A stretch of 19,581 nucleotides of DNA from DTU018 sp029550685 (GTDB taxonomy: Bacteria; Bacillota; Syntrophomonadia; Syntrophomonadales; Syntrophomonadaceae): positions 1 to 19,581 of the forward strand of contig DAONVO010000040.1 in assembly GCA_035412805.1 (NCBI GenBank). The letters run 5' to 3'. Below, in pieces: positions 12,375 to 19,581 of this stretch. The notes under the pieces were generated by a model that searched no databases, was not told where the DNA came from, and was given only the letters and a program-made list of their open reading frames with translations. The translations under genes were made by a program, and so were the position numbers. Numbering within the stretch: position 1 is the stretch's first letter; each line of letters opens with the position of its first letter.

Positions 12375-13853
12375 TTAAATTATGATGCAGATAAGTCCTC
12401 CGCTGCCTTCGTTCACAATACGCTGCAAAGTATCTTGAAGTTTGACCTGGGCGTTTTCCGGCATACGGTGCAGTTTGTTTTGAATGCCTTCCCGGACCAA
12501 ATCATGCAGTGATTTGCCGAAAATATTAGATTCCCAGATCTTAGCGGGGTCTTCTTCGAACTCATCCAGCATGTAGCGCACTAATTCTTCACACTGCTTT
12601 TCAGTACCAATGATGGGCGTAATCTCGGTGGTAATATCGGCACGGATTATATGCAGTGAGGGAGCTTTGGCTTTTAACTTGACCCCAAACCGATGGCCCT
12701 GGCGAATGAGTTCCGGTTCTTCCAGGAACATCTCTTCCAGGCGCGGTGTGACTACCCCATAGCCAGTTTCTTTTACTTCCTCCAGAGCGGAAGATACTTT
12801 ATCATATTCTCGTTTTGCCACGCTGAAATCTTTCATCAGGCGCATGATATCGTGGGTTCCCTGCACTGTAAATCCGCTGACATCGCTGAGGGAACGGTAG
12901 AACAATTCTTCGGGGACAGTGACATCTATGACAGCGGTACCAGAACCAAGATTCATCTGCTCCAGGCTGACATAACTGATATTTTCCACCTCGGAGAGCC
13001 GTTCAATAGCTTTGTCTATGTCACGGACCTTGCGGACATCATTGAGTATGTCGCGGATGGCATTTTCCAAACCTTCTCGCAGCCAGAAGTCCTCATCCAG
13101 CTCATCCACCCAGCGGGGCAGCTTAATATTAACTTCTTGAACCGGAAATTCATAAAGAACTTCCTCTAATACCCCATAGATTTGCTCAACTGTCATCTGC
13201 GCGGCATCTAAAGGAATTACACTAACACCGTATTTCTCACTTAATTCTTCAGCCAGCTTGAGTGTTTCGCGATCATAGGGTTTGATAGAGTTGAGCAGTA
13301 TAACGAATGGTTTGTTCAGTTCTTTCAATTCGGCGATGACCCGTTCTTCCGGATACTCATAATTCGCTCTGGGAATTTCGCTGATGCTGCCATCGGTGGT
13401 GACGACTATGCCTATAGTCGAATGATCGACTATCACTTTCCTGGTTCCTATTTCGGCCGCTTCTTCGAAGGGAACCTCATAGTCAAACCAGGGAGTCTTC
13501 ACCATACGAGGTTCATCATCCTCTTCGTAACCCAGTGCCCCTTCCACAGTATAGCCCACGCAATCCACCAGTCTGGCTTTAAAGCTCAGTCCGCTGGTCG
13601 TGGTAATTTCAATGGCTTCATTGGGAACAAATTTGGGTTCGGTGGTGGTAATGGTCTTCCCTGCTCCGCTCTGGGGGAGCTCGTCTTTCGCCCTTTCCCG
13701 ATCGTATATGTCTTTGATATTAGGCAGAATCATAAGTTCCATGAAGCGTTTGATAAACGTTGATTTTCCGGTGCGAACCGGGCCGACCACCCCCAGGTAT
13801 ATATCGCCGCCGGTACGTTCAGCGATATCCTGTAAGATGTTGTTACCTTCCAC
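12375..13853 (-). CDS. spoIVA: Stage IV sporulation protein A, spore-coat basement ATPase
   Basis: SpoIVA hydrolyses ATP to polymerise around the forespore and is the platform for coat assembly and engulfment-linked cortex formation. The product has 492 residues, the same length as the Bacillus subtilis protein. It begins with the near-invariant NNILQDIAERTGGDIYLGVV, has a Walker A (GPVRTGKST, residues 24-32) and a GTPase-like fold segment (RLVDCVGYTVEGA). It ends with the hallmark tail GGLICIII that contacts the membrane anchor SpoVM. The start is GTG 13853, with GGAGGG 10 nt upstream; an ATG 7 nt earlier opens only five codons in another frame. It is transcribed after the gpsA terminator, so it has its own promoter, probably sigma-E type. 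It marks the host as an endospore former. Confidence 0.97.
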   Translation of the reverse strand: MEGNNILQDIAERTGGDIYLGVVGPVRTGKSTFIKRFMELMILPNIKDIYDRERAKDELPQSGAGKTITTTEPKFVPNEAIEITTTSGLSFKARLVDCVGYTVEGALGYEEDDEPRMVKTPWFDYEVPFEEAAEIGTRKVIVDHSTIGIVVTTDGSISEIPRANYEYPEERVIAELKELNKPFVILLNSIKPYDRETLKLAEELSEKYGVSVIPLDAAQMTVEQIYGVLEEVLYEFPVQEVNIKLPRWVDELDEDFWLREGLENAIRDILNDVRKVRDIDKAIERLSEVENISYVSLEQMNLGSGTAVIDVTVPEELFYRSLSDVSGFTVQGTHDIMRLMKDFSVAKREYDKVSSALEEVKETGYGVVTPRLEEMFLEEPELIRQGHRFGVKLKAKAPSLHIIRADITTEITPIIGTEKQCEELVRYMLDEFEEDPAKIWESNIFGKSLHDLVREGIQNKLHRMPENAQVKLQDTLQRIVNEGSGGLICIII

Positions 13854-13942
13854 TTCGCATTTTCCCTCCCTCGGATTAGACTTACAAAAGGCACCCTCCC
13901 TCCGATGCGGATACCCTCAACTCATGGACATTTAACAGTACA

Positions 13943-13971
13943 AATATATTTATCAATATTCGGTAATATAA
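13943..13971 (-). promoter_or_regulatory. Possible sigma-E promoter of spoIVA
   Basis: On the minus strand TTATATT (13971-13965) is followed after 14 bp by AATATATT (13950-13943). The sigma-E consensus is roughly KMATATT - 14 bp - CATACANT, so the -10 matches about six of eight positions. The region is AT-rich, so chance is possible; spoIVA belongs to the sigma-E regulon in Bacillus. Confidence 0.35.
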
Positions 13972-13976
13972 CCAGA

Positions 13977-14008
13977 AAACAAAAAAAGTGTGAACTTCCT
14001 TCACACTT
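13977..14008 (-). terminator. Terminator overlapping the gpsA stop codon
   Basis: AAGTGTGAA (13986-13994) pairs with TTCACACTT (14000-14008), and on the minus strand a run of seven T and TTGTTTTC follow. The upstream arm of the stem includes the gpsA TGA (14003-14001), so the stem forms only once the ribosome releases. Confidence 0.88.
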
Positions 14009-15041
14009 TATCCGCCACATCATCCGGTTGGACTATATCTTCTATTTCATGTTTTTTGCCTCGTTTCATCAAGCTAGAGACCTCTTCTCCGGGACTGGCT
14101 TTTTCATATAAGATCCGGTAACAGGCCCGGGTGATGGGCATATCTACCTGAAGTGACTGGGCAAGCTGGTATGCTATTCTGCAGGTATAGACTCCCTCTA
14201 CCACCATTCCTATCTGATCCAAAGCCTCCTGCACACTCATACCTTGGCCAATCATTTCCCCGGCACGCCGGTTGCGGGAATGCCGGCTCCCGCAGGTTAC
14301 TACCAGATCACCTAATCCACTTAGGCCGGAAAAGGTGCGAAAATCTCCGCCCATGGCCAGGCCTAAACGGGTTATTTCCGTTAAACCGCGAGTTATCAGA
14401 GCGGCCTGAGTATTGTCCCCGTAGCCCAGTCCATGAATTATCCCGGCGGCAATAGCGATAATGTTCTTCAAGGCTCCCCCCAGTTCCACCCCGGCAACGT
14501 CCGGATTGGTATATACCCTGAACCAGGGAGCCATATACAGGTCCTGAACCTGGTGGGCTGTTTCCAGGTTAACAGAAGCCGCTGTGACTGCAGTGGGAAC
14601 CTGCCGCGCCACTTCCTCAGCGTGACTGGGGCCGGAGATTACGGCATACCGGGCCAGTATATCCTCACCGAGAACAGCGCTGGCCACTTGGCTCATCCGC
14701 TGTCCGGTATCAATTTCTAATCCTTTGGCGGTATTTATAAGCAAAGCACCGGCAGGTAACAGGTTCGCAATGTTCTCCAGCACCTGTCGGACTGTCTGGG
14801 CGGGTACGGCCAGGATAACTGCCCCGGCCTGGTGAACTGCTTCCCTAATATCAGTAGTTATATGTACATTGTCAGGTATAGCGACGCCTGGTAAGAAGCG
14901 CTGGTTCTGACGACTTGTTTTGATCAGGGGCACACCATCCTGTTCACGCCCCCACAAAATAACCTCATGCCCCACAGATGCCAGCAGAATGGCTTGAGCC
15001 GTTCCCCAGCTTCCCGCTCCCAAAATGCATACTGGCTGCAT
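14001..15041 (-). CDS. gpsA: NAD(P)-dependent glycerol-3-phosphate dehydrogenase
   Basis: It reduces dihydroxyacetone phosphate to sn-glycerol-3-phosphate, the backbone for phospholipids and the acceptor used by PlsY next door. The product has 346 residues, normal for GpsA. The Rossmann dinucleotide motif is ILGAGSWGTA (residues ~6-15). Further family segments are INTAKGLE, ISGPSHAEEVA, the catalytic lysine region GGALKNIIAIAAG, and LSGLGDLVVTCGS. I chose ATG 15041, with GGAGG 5 nt upstream. The longer frame to 15098 adds 19 residues and would overlap plsY. It starts 22 nt after the plsY stop and ends in a terminator, so it closes the operon that includes der and plsY. Confidence 0.95.
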   Translation of the reverse strand: MQPVCILGAGSWGTAQAILLASVGHEVILWGREQDGVPLIKTSRQNQRFLPGVAIPDNVHITTDIREAVHQAGAVILAVPAQTVRQVLENIANLLPAGALLINTAKGLEIDTGQRMSQVASAVLGEDILARYAVISGPSHAEEVARQVPTAVTAASVNLETAHQVQDLYMAPWFRVYTNPDVAGVELGGALKNIIAIAAGIIHGLGYGDNTQAALITRGLTEITRLGLAMGGDFRTFSGLSGLGDLVVTCGSRHSRNRRAGEMIGQGMSVQEALDQIGMVVEGVYTCRIAYQLAQSLQVDMPITRACYRILYEKASPGEEVSSLMKRGKKHEIEDIVQPDDVADKV

Positions 15042-15063
15042 AAATACCTCCATACCAGTTTGA

Positions 15064-15648
15064 TTAGGTACGCGATCCCAGTTTAGGTTCAGTGCCACTG
15101 CGCAGCCGCTGTATATTTTCTCGATGACGGTAAATGACCAGGACGGCCATCAATAAACTCATTATTTGTAATTCAGCAGGTTCACGCATGATTAACGCCA
15201 AGACGGGCAGTAAGGCTGCTACGGTAATTGACCCCAATGAAACATAGCGCAGCAAGGCTACCAACACCAAGAAAACCACCAGGAGTATGAGAAGTTCCCG
15301 GGGGAGAAGGTAGAGAACAATACCAGCCGAAGTTGCTACTCCCTTCCCCCCACCAAAGCGAAGAAAAACCGAGTAACAGTGGCCTAACACCGCTGCCAGA
15401 GCACAGCAAGCAATTATCCATTCTGAGCCGGTCATGGTACCGATCCAGGCAGCCACCACTCCTTTTAATAGATCGGCTGCTAAAGCGATGGCTGCTGCAA
15501 CTGGCCCTAGGGTGCGCAAGACATTAGTGGCCCCTACATTTCCACTTCCCCTGGTTCTGATATCAACACCCTTTACCAGAGAAATCAGATAGGAAAAAGG
15601 AATAGCACCAATGATGTAACACAAGAGTATTAAAGCCAAGTTATACAA
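15064..15648 (-). CDS. plsY: Acyl-phosphate:glycerol-3-phosphate acyltransferase
   Basis: This is an integral membrane enzyme that transfers an acyl group from acyl-phosphate to glycerol-3-phosphate, the first step of phospholipid synthesis in most Gram-positive bacteria. The product has 194 residues and about five hydrophobic segments. The family's three conserved loops are present: RGSGNVGATNVLR (~33-45), GHCYSVFLRFGGGKGVAT (~89-106) and YRHRENIQRL near the C-terminus. The start is TTG at 15648, with GGGGGGA about 6 nt upstream. It lies 17 nt after der and 22 nt before gpsA, which makes its substrate. Confidence 0.95.
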   Translation of the reverse strand: MYNLALILLCYIIGAIPFSYLISLVKGVDIRTRGSGNVGATNVLRTLGPVAAAIALAADLLKGVVAAWIGTMTGSEWIIACCALAAVLGHCYSVFLRFGGGKGVATSAGIVLYLLPRELLILLVVFLVLVALLRYVSLGSITVAALLPVLALIMREPAELQIMSLLMAVLVIYRHRENIQRLRSGTEPKLGSRT

Positions 15649-15665
15649 GAAAATCCCCCCGATAA

Positions 15666-16991
15666 TTATGTGTCCTTCCCGCTGCGGGCTCTCACAATCA
15701 AACGTATGGGTGTGCCTTCAAAGCCAAAGTTCTGGCGAAGGCTGTTTTCCAGGTAACGAAGATAGGAAAAATGAACCATTTCCGGATTATTGGCAAATAA
15801 TACAAAAGTGGGCGGTGCAGTACGCACTTGGGCACTGTAGTAGATTTTCACCCGTTTACCTCCCCCACCGGGCAGAGGGTTTAACATCATAGCTTCATTC
15901 AATACCCGGTTTAATTCAGCGGTGGGCACCCGGCGATTATGCTGCTCCACCACAAAATCGGCGATATCCAGCACCTGAAAAATCCGTTTGCGGGTCAGGG
16001 CTGAAATATACAGCAGCGGTGAATAAGATAAGAATTTTAGTTCTTCGCGGATATCCTTATCAAACTGGTTCATGGTACTGCCGGTCTTTTCTATAAGGTC
16101 CCATTTATTTACCACAATTATATTGGCTTTGCTCTGCTCATGAACATAACCGGCTATACGCTTATCTTGCTCAATAACCCCTTCCGTAGCATCAAGCATG
16201 ATCAATACCACGTCCGCCCGGTCGATACTGCGCAGGGAACGTATTACACTGTATTTTTCCGTGGGCTCCTTAATGCGTGATTTTTTCCGAATACCAGCGG
16301 TATCAATGAGAATGTAATCCCTGCCATTGTAACGGAAAGGAGTATCAATGGAATCCCTGGTGGTTCCCGGCACGTCACTGACAATTACTCGTTCCTGTCC
16401 CAGCAGGGAGTTTACCAGAGAAGATTTACCTACATTGGGACGTCCTACGATAGCTATTTTAACAGCGTTGGGATCTTCAGCATATTGAGAAGGAGGGCCG
16501 AACTTGCTGACTACCGCATCCAAAAGTTCATCGGTGTTCATTCCATGCATGGCAGAAATGGGGATGGGATCCCCCAATCCCATATTGTAAAACTCATAAT
16601 ACTCCAGCTGCTGGTGGAAGTTCTCCACCTTATTGGCGGCTAAAACCACCGGGCGTTGAGACTTTCTAAGCAGTTCCGCCACCTGCTCGTCTTCGTGAGT
16701 AACACCGTCCCTGGCATCTACCACAAAGATAATGACATCAGCCTCATCAATGGCTAATTCCGCCTGCAGCTTGACTTCCCGGGCAAAAAGATCCCCTTCA
16801 TCGAAGCGAATTCCTCCGGTATCTATTATAATGAACTCCCGCCCGGCCCAATCGGTTTTGTCATAAATACGATCCCTGGTAACTCCGGGGGTATCCTCCA
16901 CAATAGCCTTGCGCACCCCGGCCAGCCGGTTGAATAAAGTTGATTTTCCTACATTGGGACGTCCAACTATGGCGACCACAGGTTTAGCCAT
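15666..16991 (-). CDS. der: GTPase Der (EngA), 50S ribosome assembly
   Basis: This is a double-domain GTPase needed for late assembly of the large ribosomal subunit. The product has 441 residues. It has two complete G domains, each with GRPNVGKS (first at ~10-17, second near 185), DTGG / DTAG, and NKVE / NKWD. A C-terminal KH-like domain follows (~350-441), with ALTRKRIFQVL and RVKIYYSAQ. I chose ATG 16991 because GGAGG lies 6 nt upstream; the ATG at 16997 directly abuts this site. It follows the DUF512 gene after about 18 nt and precedes plsY, an order common in Clostridia. Confidence 0.97.
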   Translation of the reverse strand: MAKPVVAIVGRPNVGKSTLFNRLAGVRKAIVEDTPGVTRDRIYDKTDWAGREFIIIDTGGIRFDEGDLFAREVKLQAELAIDEADVIIFVVDARDGVTHEDEQVAELLRKSQRPVVLAANKVENFHQQLEYYEFYNMGLGDPIPISAMHGMNTDELLDAVVSKFGPPSQYAEDPNAVKIAIVGRPNVGKSSLVNSLLGQERVIVSDVPGTTRDSIDTPFRYNGRDYILIDTAGIRKKSRIKEPTEKYSVIRSLRSIDRADVVLIMLDATEGVIEQDKRIAGYVHEQSKANIIVVNKWDLIEKTGSTMNQFDKDIREELKFLSYSPLLYISALTRKRIFQVLDIADFVVEQHNRRVPTAELNRVLNEAMMLNPLPGGGGKRVKIYYSAQVRTAPPTFVLFANNPEMVHFSYLRYLENSLRQNFGFEGTPIRLIVRARSGKDT

Positions 16992-17009
16992 ATCCATCCT
17001 CCAAAAACA

Positions 17010-18308
17010 TCAGTATAAAACTGCTTCCACTAAGGAACGGGCACTGCCATCGGTGGTGCGAATGACCACTCCCGTGCGGGAAGCAATCTCTTCCAGGGTA
17101 ATGTTGTCCAGCAGCATGGTACTGCCTTCTTGCAGCAATACTTCGGGAATTACTACTTTTTTACCACGATAATTATCCTGCAGGTAGTTTATAATATCGG
17201 TTCCGGTCAACAGTCCGGTTACGGTCACCCCACCCCCGAAGTACTGATTGGGTACGGTAATAACCTCAACACATAAACCTTTAATCTGGTTGAAATCCTC
17301 AGCAACAGTTTGCATTACCGATCTGGCTGATTCGCCGGTGATAAGGAATACCTGAACTGGATCAATCTGATTCGGCAGGTCACGTTTTATCTCCTGCCAG
17401 TCATCCATGAACAAACGAATCAAGCCGATACCATTTTCAATCTGGCTGTAATCATCATAATACTCATCTGGTGGAACTGGAATACCAGCTTTGACGTAAA
17501 ACTCATCGGCCAGGTAGACAAAGCCTATTCCAAATTGAGCACGGAAAGAATTCTGCCACTGGTTCACTTGGTCAATTAATTGCCGGGCTTCTTCGGGAGC
17601 AACTAATCTTAGTTGGGGCAATTTCTCTCTATATCCGGTTAGTCCTACCGGTACTATACCCACTGATTGTACCGAGGGATAAAGATTAGCTAAATCATTT
17701 ACGGTATTTACCAGTTCCTGGCCATCGTTCAGACCTGGGCAGAGTACGATCTGAGTATGTACTTCGATACCAGCTTTTTGCAGGCGCTTCAAATGTTCTT
17801 TAATATGAGCTGCCTGGGGGTTACCCATCATCTGCTGCCGCAGTTCACCTGAAGTAGTATGGACTGACACATAAAGTGGACTAAGCCGCATTCTCTCCAA
17901 CTTGCTCCAGTCATCTTCCGTTAAGTTGGTGAGAGTAACAAAATTGCCGAACATAAAGGAATAGCGATAATCATCATCTTTTACATAAAGGGTTTTGCGC
18001 ATAGCTGGAGGCAGCTGATCTATAAAGCAAAACACACAGAGATTACGGCATACTCGTATGCGGTCGAAGACTACTCCCTCAAACAGCAGTCCCAATTCCT
18101 CATCATAATCTTTTTCGATATCTATAGACCACAGTTCCCCGTTGGGTTTTTCGATCTCCAAGATTAATTGATCATCCTGGGAATAGAACTGGTAGTCCAG
18201 AATGTCCATAACAGGCAAACCATTAATACTGAGCAGGGTGTCCCCTGGTTCTATTCCTACTTCAGCTCCAATGCTGTCCTCAATTACATCTATAATGCGG
18301 GCTCCCAC
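17010..18308 (-). CDS. DUF512 family protein: PDZ + radical-SAM-like Fe-S domain
   Basis: The product has 432 residues from GTG 18308. An N-terminal PDZ-like domain (GARIIDVIEDSIGAEVGIEP, then GDTLLSINGLPV) is followed by the cysteine motif CRNLCVFCFIDQLP. Its Cys spacing C-x3-C-x2-C matches a radical-SAM [4Fe-4S] site (Cys87, Cys91, Cys94). The C-terminal DUF512 region includes FYVKAGIPVPP and the closing TTDGSARSL. The start is uncertain: ATG 18335 has AGGAG directly touching it, whereas GTG 18308 has GGAGG 10 nt upstream and begins exactly at the PDZ domain. It is the gene before der in many Clostridia. The reaction is unknown to me. Confidence 0.88.
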   Translation of the reverse strand: MGARIIDVIEDSIGAEVGIEPGDTLLSINGLPVMDILDYQFYSQDDQLILEIEKPNGELWSIDIEKDYDEELGLLFEGVVFDRIRVCRNLCVFCFIDQLPPAMRKTLYVKDDDYRYSFMFGNFVTLTNLTEDDWSKLERMRLSPLYVSVHTTSGELRQQMMGNPQAAHIKEHLKRLQKAGIEVHTQIVLCPGLNDGQELVNTVNDLANLYPSVQSVGIVPVGLTGYREKLPQLRLVAPEEARQLIDQVNQWQNSFRAQFGIGFVYLADEFYVKAGIPVPPDEYYDDYSQIENGIGLIRLFMDDWQEIKRDLPNQIDPVQVFLITGESARSVMQTVAEDFNQIKGLCVEVITVPNQYFGGGVTVTGLLTGTDIINYLQDNYRGKKVVIPEVLLQEGSTMLLDNITLEEIASRTGVVIRTTDGSARSLVEAVLY

Positions 18309-18389
18309 TAACGTACTTCCTCCAGACAATGGCATCTCCTAACCAATTATCCATGAAAAGCCTGAGCCGCGCAAGTTATGGAGAAAATA

Positions 18390-18836
18390 TTAAAGCATTT
18401 TATTCAGCCTGACCTGCAAGTCCTCTACAGTTTTTTCTATGGTTTGAAACTGCCGGCGCAGCAAATAGGTGGAGACCAGAACATTTAAATGGTCACCTCC
18501 CAGTTTTTTCGGCCAGTGACTGATAATATCGATCAGACTTTGCCCGGATATAGAAACTGGCTCTATTACCAGTTCTTTTTCCGTAAAGCCCAGTATATTA
18601 CGCAGGTCTTCCAAAGTCTTTTTGGCCATGAACACATCCTTGCCCACTCCCAAAGTATAAACCTTGCGGCCTTTGGAATCCTCTCCGATATAGATGGGGA
18701 AACCGCTTTTGTCATGGGCAGAATCACAGAAGCCCTCTGTATATCTAAAATCGGGTTTCTGCAGACGACCCAGGAAAATATTAGCTGCTATTAAAGCATG
18801 ATGGGTTCCGGTATTGGATATAAACATAATGTTCAT
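18390..18836 (-). CDS. DUF3189 family protein, second of a tandem pair
   Basis: The product has 148 residues with no signal peptide or membrane segment. It opens with MNIMFISNTGTHHALIAANI, the same pattern as its upstream neighbour (MNIIYHCFGGAHSSVTAAAL): a beta strand followed by a His-containing loop and a helix, which resembles a small nucleotide- or phosphate-binding fold. Its ATG overlaps the stop of the preceding gene by four bases (ATGA), so the two are translationally coupled and probably form a heterodimer or sequential pair. The first loop has TGTHH rather than GGAHS, so the two are diverged paralogues. The function is unknown; the family occurs mainly in endospore-forming Clostridia and some Bacilli, as far as I recall. 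Confidence 0.8.
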   Translation of the reverse strand: MNIMFISNTGTHHALIAANIFLGRLQKPDFRYTEGFCDSAHDKSGFPIYIGEDSKGRKVYTLGVGKDVFMAKKTLEDLRNILGFTEKELVIEPVSISGQSLIDIISHWPKKLGGDHLNVLVSTYLLRRQFQTIEKTVEDLQVRLNKML

Positions 18837-19306
18837 GAGTTTACCTGCCGGCAGTCCATTGCCTGCAAACGAGTTATTTCCACCAAATTTACCAGGGCAA
18901 AGAAAGCCTTTCTGGTGCCTATTCCCACCAGGGGACGGCCCACCAGAACCATTCCAATTCGACGGGAAATATATCCGCCTATTTTCATAATCCAGTTTAC
19001 ATTGGGCATGGTATTTACTGCTAAAACTTGATGGCGAACTCCTAATATTTCCGCCGTACCATGTATTATGTTGGTGTAGCGATCGCCCAGACTTTTTTTT
19101 CCCAGCACATAGACCGCATTCTTATACTCATCCAGCCCCATAAATCGAATAGAGCCAAAATCGTTGTTATCGGTATTATCAAAGTAGGGGATGGCCATTA
19201 ATTCCTCTACGGTGGGCAAGCGATCTTTGGCCAGCAAGCCCAGATGCAGGGCAGCAGCCGTCACTGATGAATGAGCGCCACCAAAACAGTGGTAGATGAT
19301 GTTCAT
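18833..19306 (-). CDS. DUF3189 family protein, first of a tandem pair
   Basis: The product has 157 residues from ATG 19306, which has AGGAGGAC about 6 nt upstream; the longer frame to 19333 has no such site. The family signature is the N-terminal YHCFGGAHSSVTAAALHLG, followed by LPTVEELMAIPYFD and a C-terminal half with IGMVLVGRPLVGIGTRKAF. It looks cytosolic. It is the first visible gene of a minus-strand series leading into the DUF512-der-plsY-gpsA block, though the 80-nt gap after the second DUF3189 gene leaves co-transcription open. I know no function for the family. Confidence 0.82.
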   Translation of the reverse strand: MNIIYHCFGGAHSSVTAAALHLGLLAKDRLPTVEELMAIPYFDNTDNNDFGSIRFMGLDEYKNAVYVLGKKSLGDRYTNIIHGTAEILGVRHQVLAVNTMPNVNWIMKIGGYISRRIGMVLVGRPLVGIGTRKAFFALVNLVEITRLQAMDCRQVNS

Positions 19307-19439
19307 AAAAATGTCCTCCTGGATAGTTATCATAGATAGATTGATGTAATTAATTGGGTTAAACAGTGTCGTGATAAAGATTCCTTTTAATTGTCACCAG
19401 CAGAACAGACCAAGGTGAATAAAAATATCGTGGCACGGT

Positions 19440-19570
19440 TCAAGCAGGGGTATTAGCCGGGCGAGCGACGAACCCCAAAGGGGTGTGGCAATCTCATTCA
19501 GCTTGCCCGTGACTCGCGTTCGAGATCGCCACGTCGCTTCGCTCCTCGCGATGACACAACGACGACTATT
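19440..19570. repeat. Palindromic intergenic repeat-like element
   Basis: Nested inverted repeats are present. GTGGCAATCTC (19485-19495) pairs with GAGATCGCCAC (19522-19532, one mismatch). GAGCGACG (19463-19470) pairs with most of CGTCGCTTCGCTC (from 19532). CCCCAAAGGGG (19473-19483) forms a small hairpin. The phrase GTCGCTTCGCTCCTCGCGAT resembles the high-copy intergenic repeats 'GTCGCTTCGCTCCTCGCAATGAC' known from many bacterial genomes. No gene is visible in 19307-19581. Confidence 0.55.
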
Positions 19571-19581
19571 TTCACAGCAAT

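Noticed and set aside
12693..13169. 158-codon plus-strand frame opposite spoIVA
   Set aside because: Shadow of spoIVA on the opposite strand with no start signal.
1..19581. CRISPR array, tRNA, rRNA, transposase or integrase genes
   Set aside because: I looked on both strands and saw no regularly spaced repeats of CRISPR type, no convincing cloverleaf or rRNA sequence, and no recognisable mobility gene. I could not run a dedicated search.

Overview
The window comes from a Gram-positive, endospore-forming bacterium of the Clostridia type. The evidence is a full-length spoIVA, the block DUF512 radical-SAM / der / plsY / gpsA / spoIVA familiar from Peptococcaceae- and Syntrophomonadaceae-like genomes, and an agr-type quorum-sensing system. 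The sequence does not let me name a genus safely. Core genes look moderate in G+C; the left 3.6 kb looks more AT-rich and accessory.

Left part (1-6.5 kb): a quorum-sensing island. A tiny AgrD-like cyclic-peptide precursor gene (629-739, + strand) lies apart from its partners. The sensor kinase (AgrC-like), processing protease (AgrB-like) and LytTR regulator (AgrA-like) form a tight minus-strand operon at 6297-3595. Three near-identical promoters carry paired TTTCACG boxes 21 bp apart, each followed by a -35/-10 pair at fixed distance. They stand before agrD, before a membrane-anchored beta-propeller-like protein plus a lipoprotein gene broken by an in-frame TGA, and in front of a stretch with no clear gene (6498-6820) that may make a regulatory RNA. 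This reads as a peptide-sensing loop with its own small regulon.

Middle (6.8-12.1 kb): a five-gene minus-strand metabolic operon. In order of transcription it encodes a RuBisCO-like protein, a PEP-hydrolase-like TIM-barrel protein, a ComB-family phosphatase, a Tm-1-like/UPF0261 protein and a second PEP-hydrolase-like paralogue. There is an internal hairpin after the second gene and a strong terminator at the end. The metal-binding residues of the RuBisCO fold are kept, but residues specific to carboxylation are not, so this is probably an undescribed enolase- or decarboxylase-type pathway on a phosphorylated small molecule. No transporter, kinase or regulator is visible to fix the substrate.

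Right part (12.3-19.3 kb): housekeeping and sporulation genes, all on the minus strand. Two DUF3189 proteins are followed by a PDZ/radical-SAM DUF512 protein, the ribosome-assembly GTPase Der, acyltransferase PlsY, glycerol-3-phosphate dehydrogenase GpsA and spore-coat ATPase SpoIVA. Terminators follow gpsA and spoIVA. The extreme right end holds a palindromic, repeat-like intergenic element.
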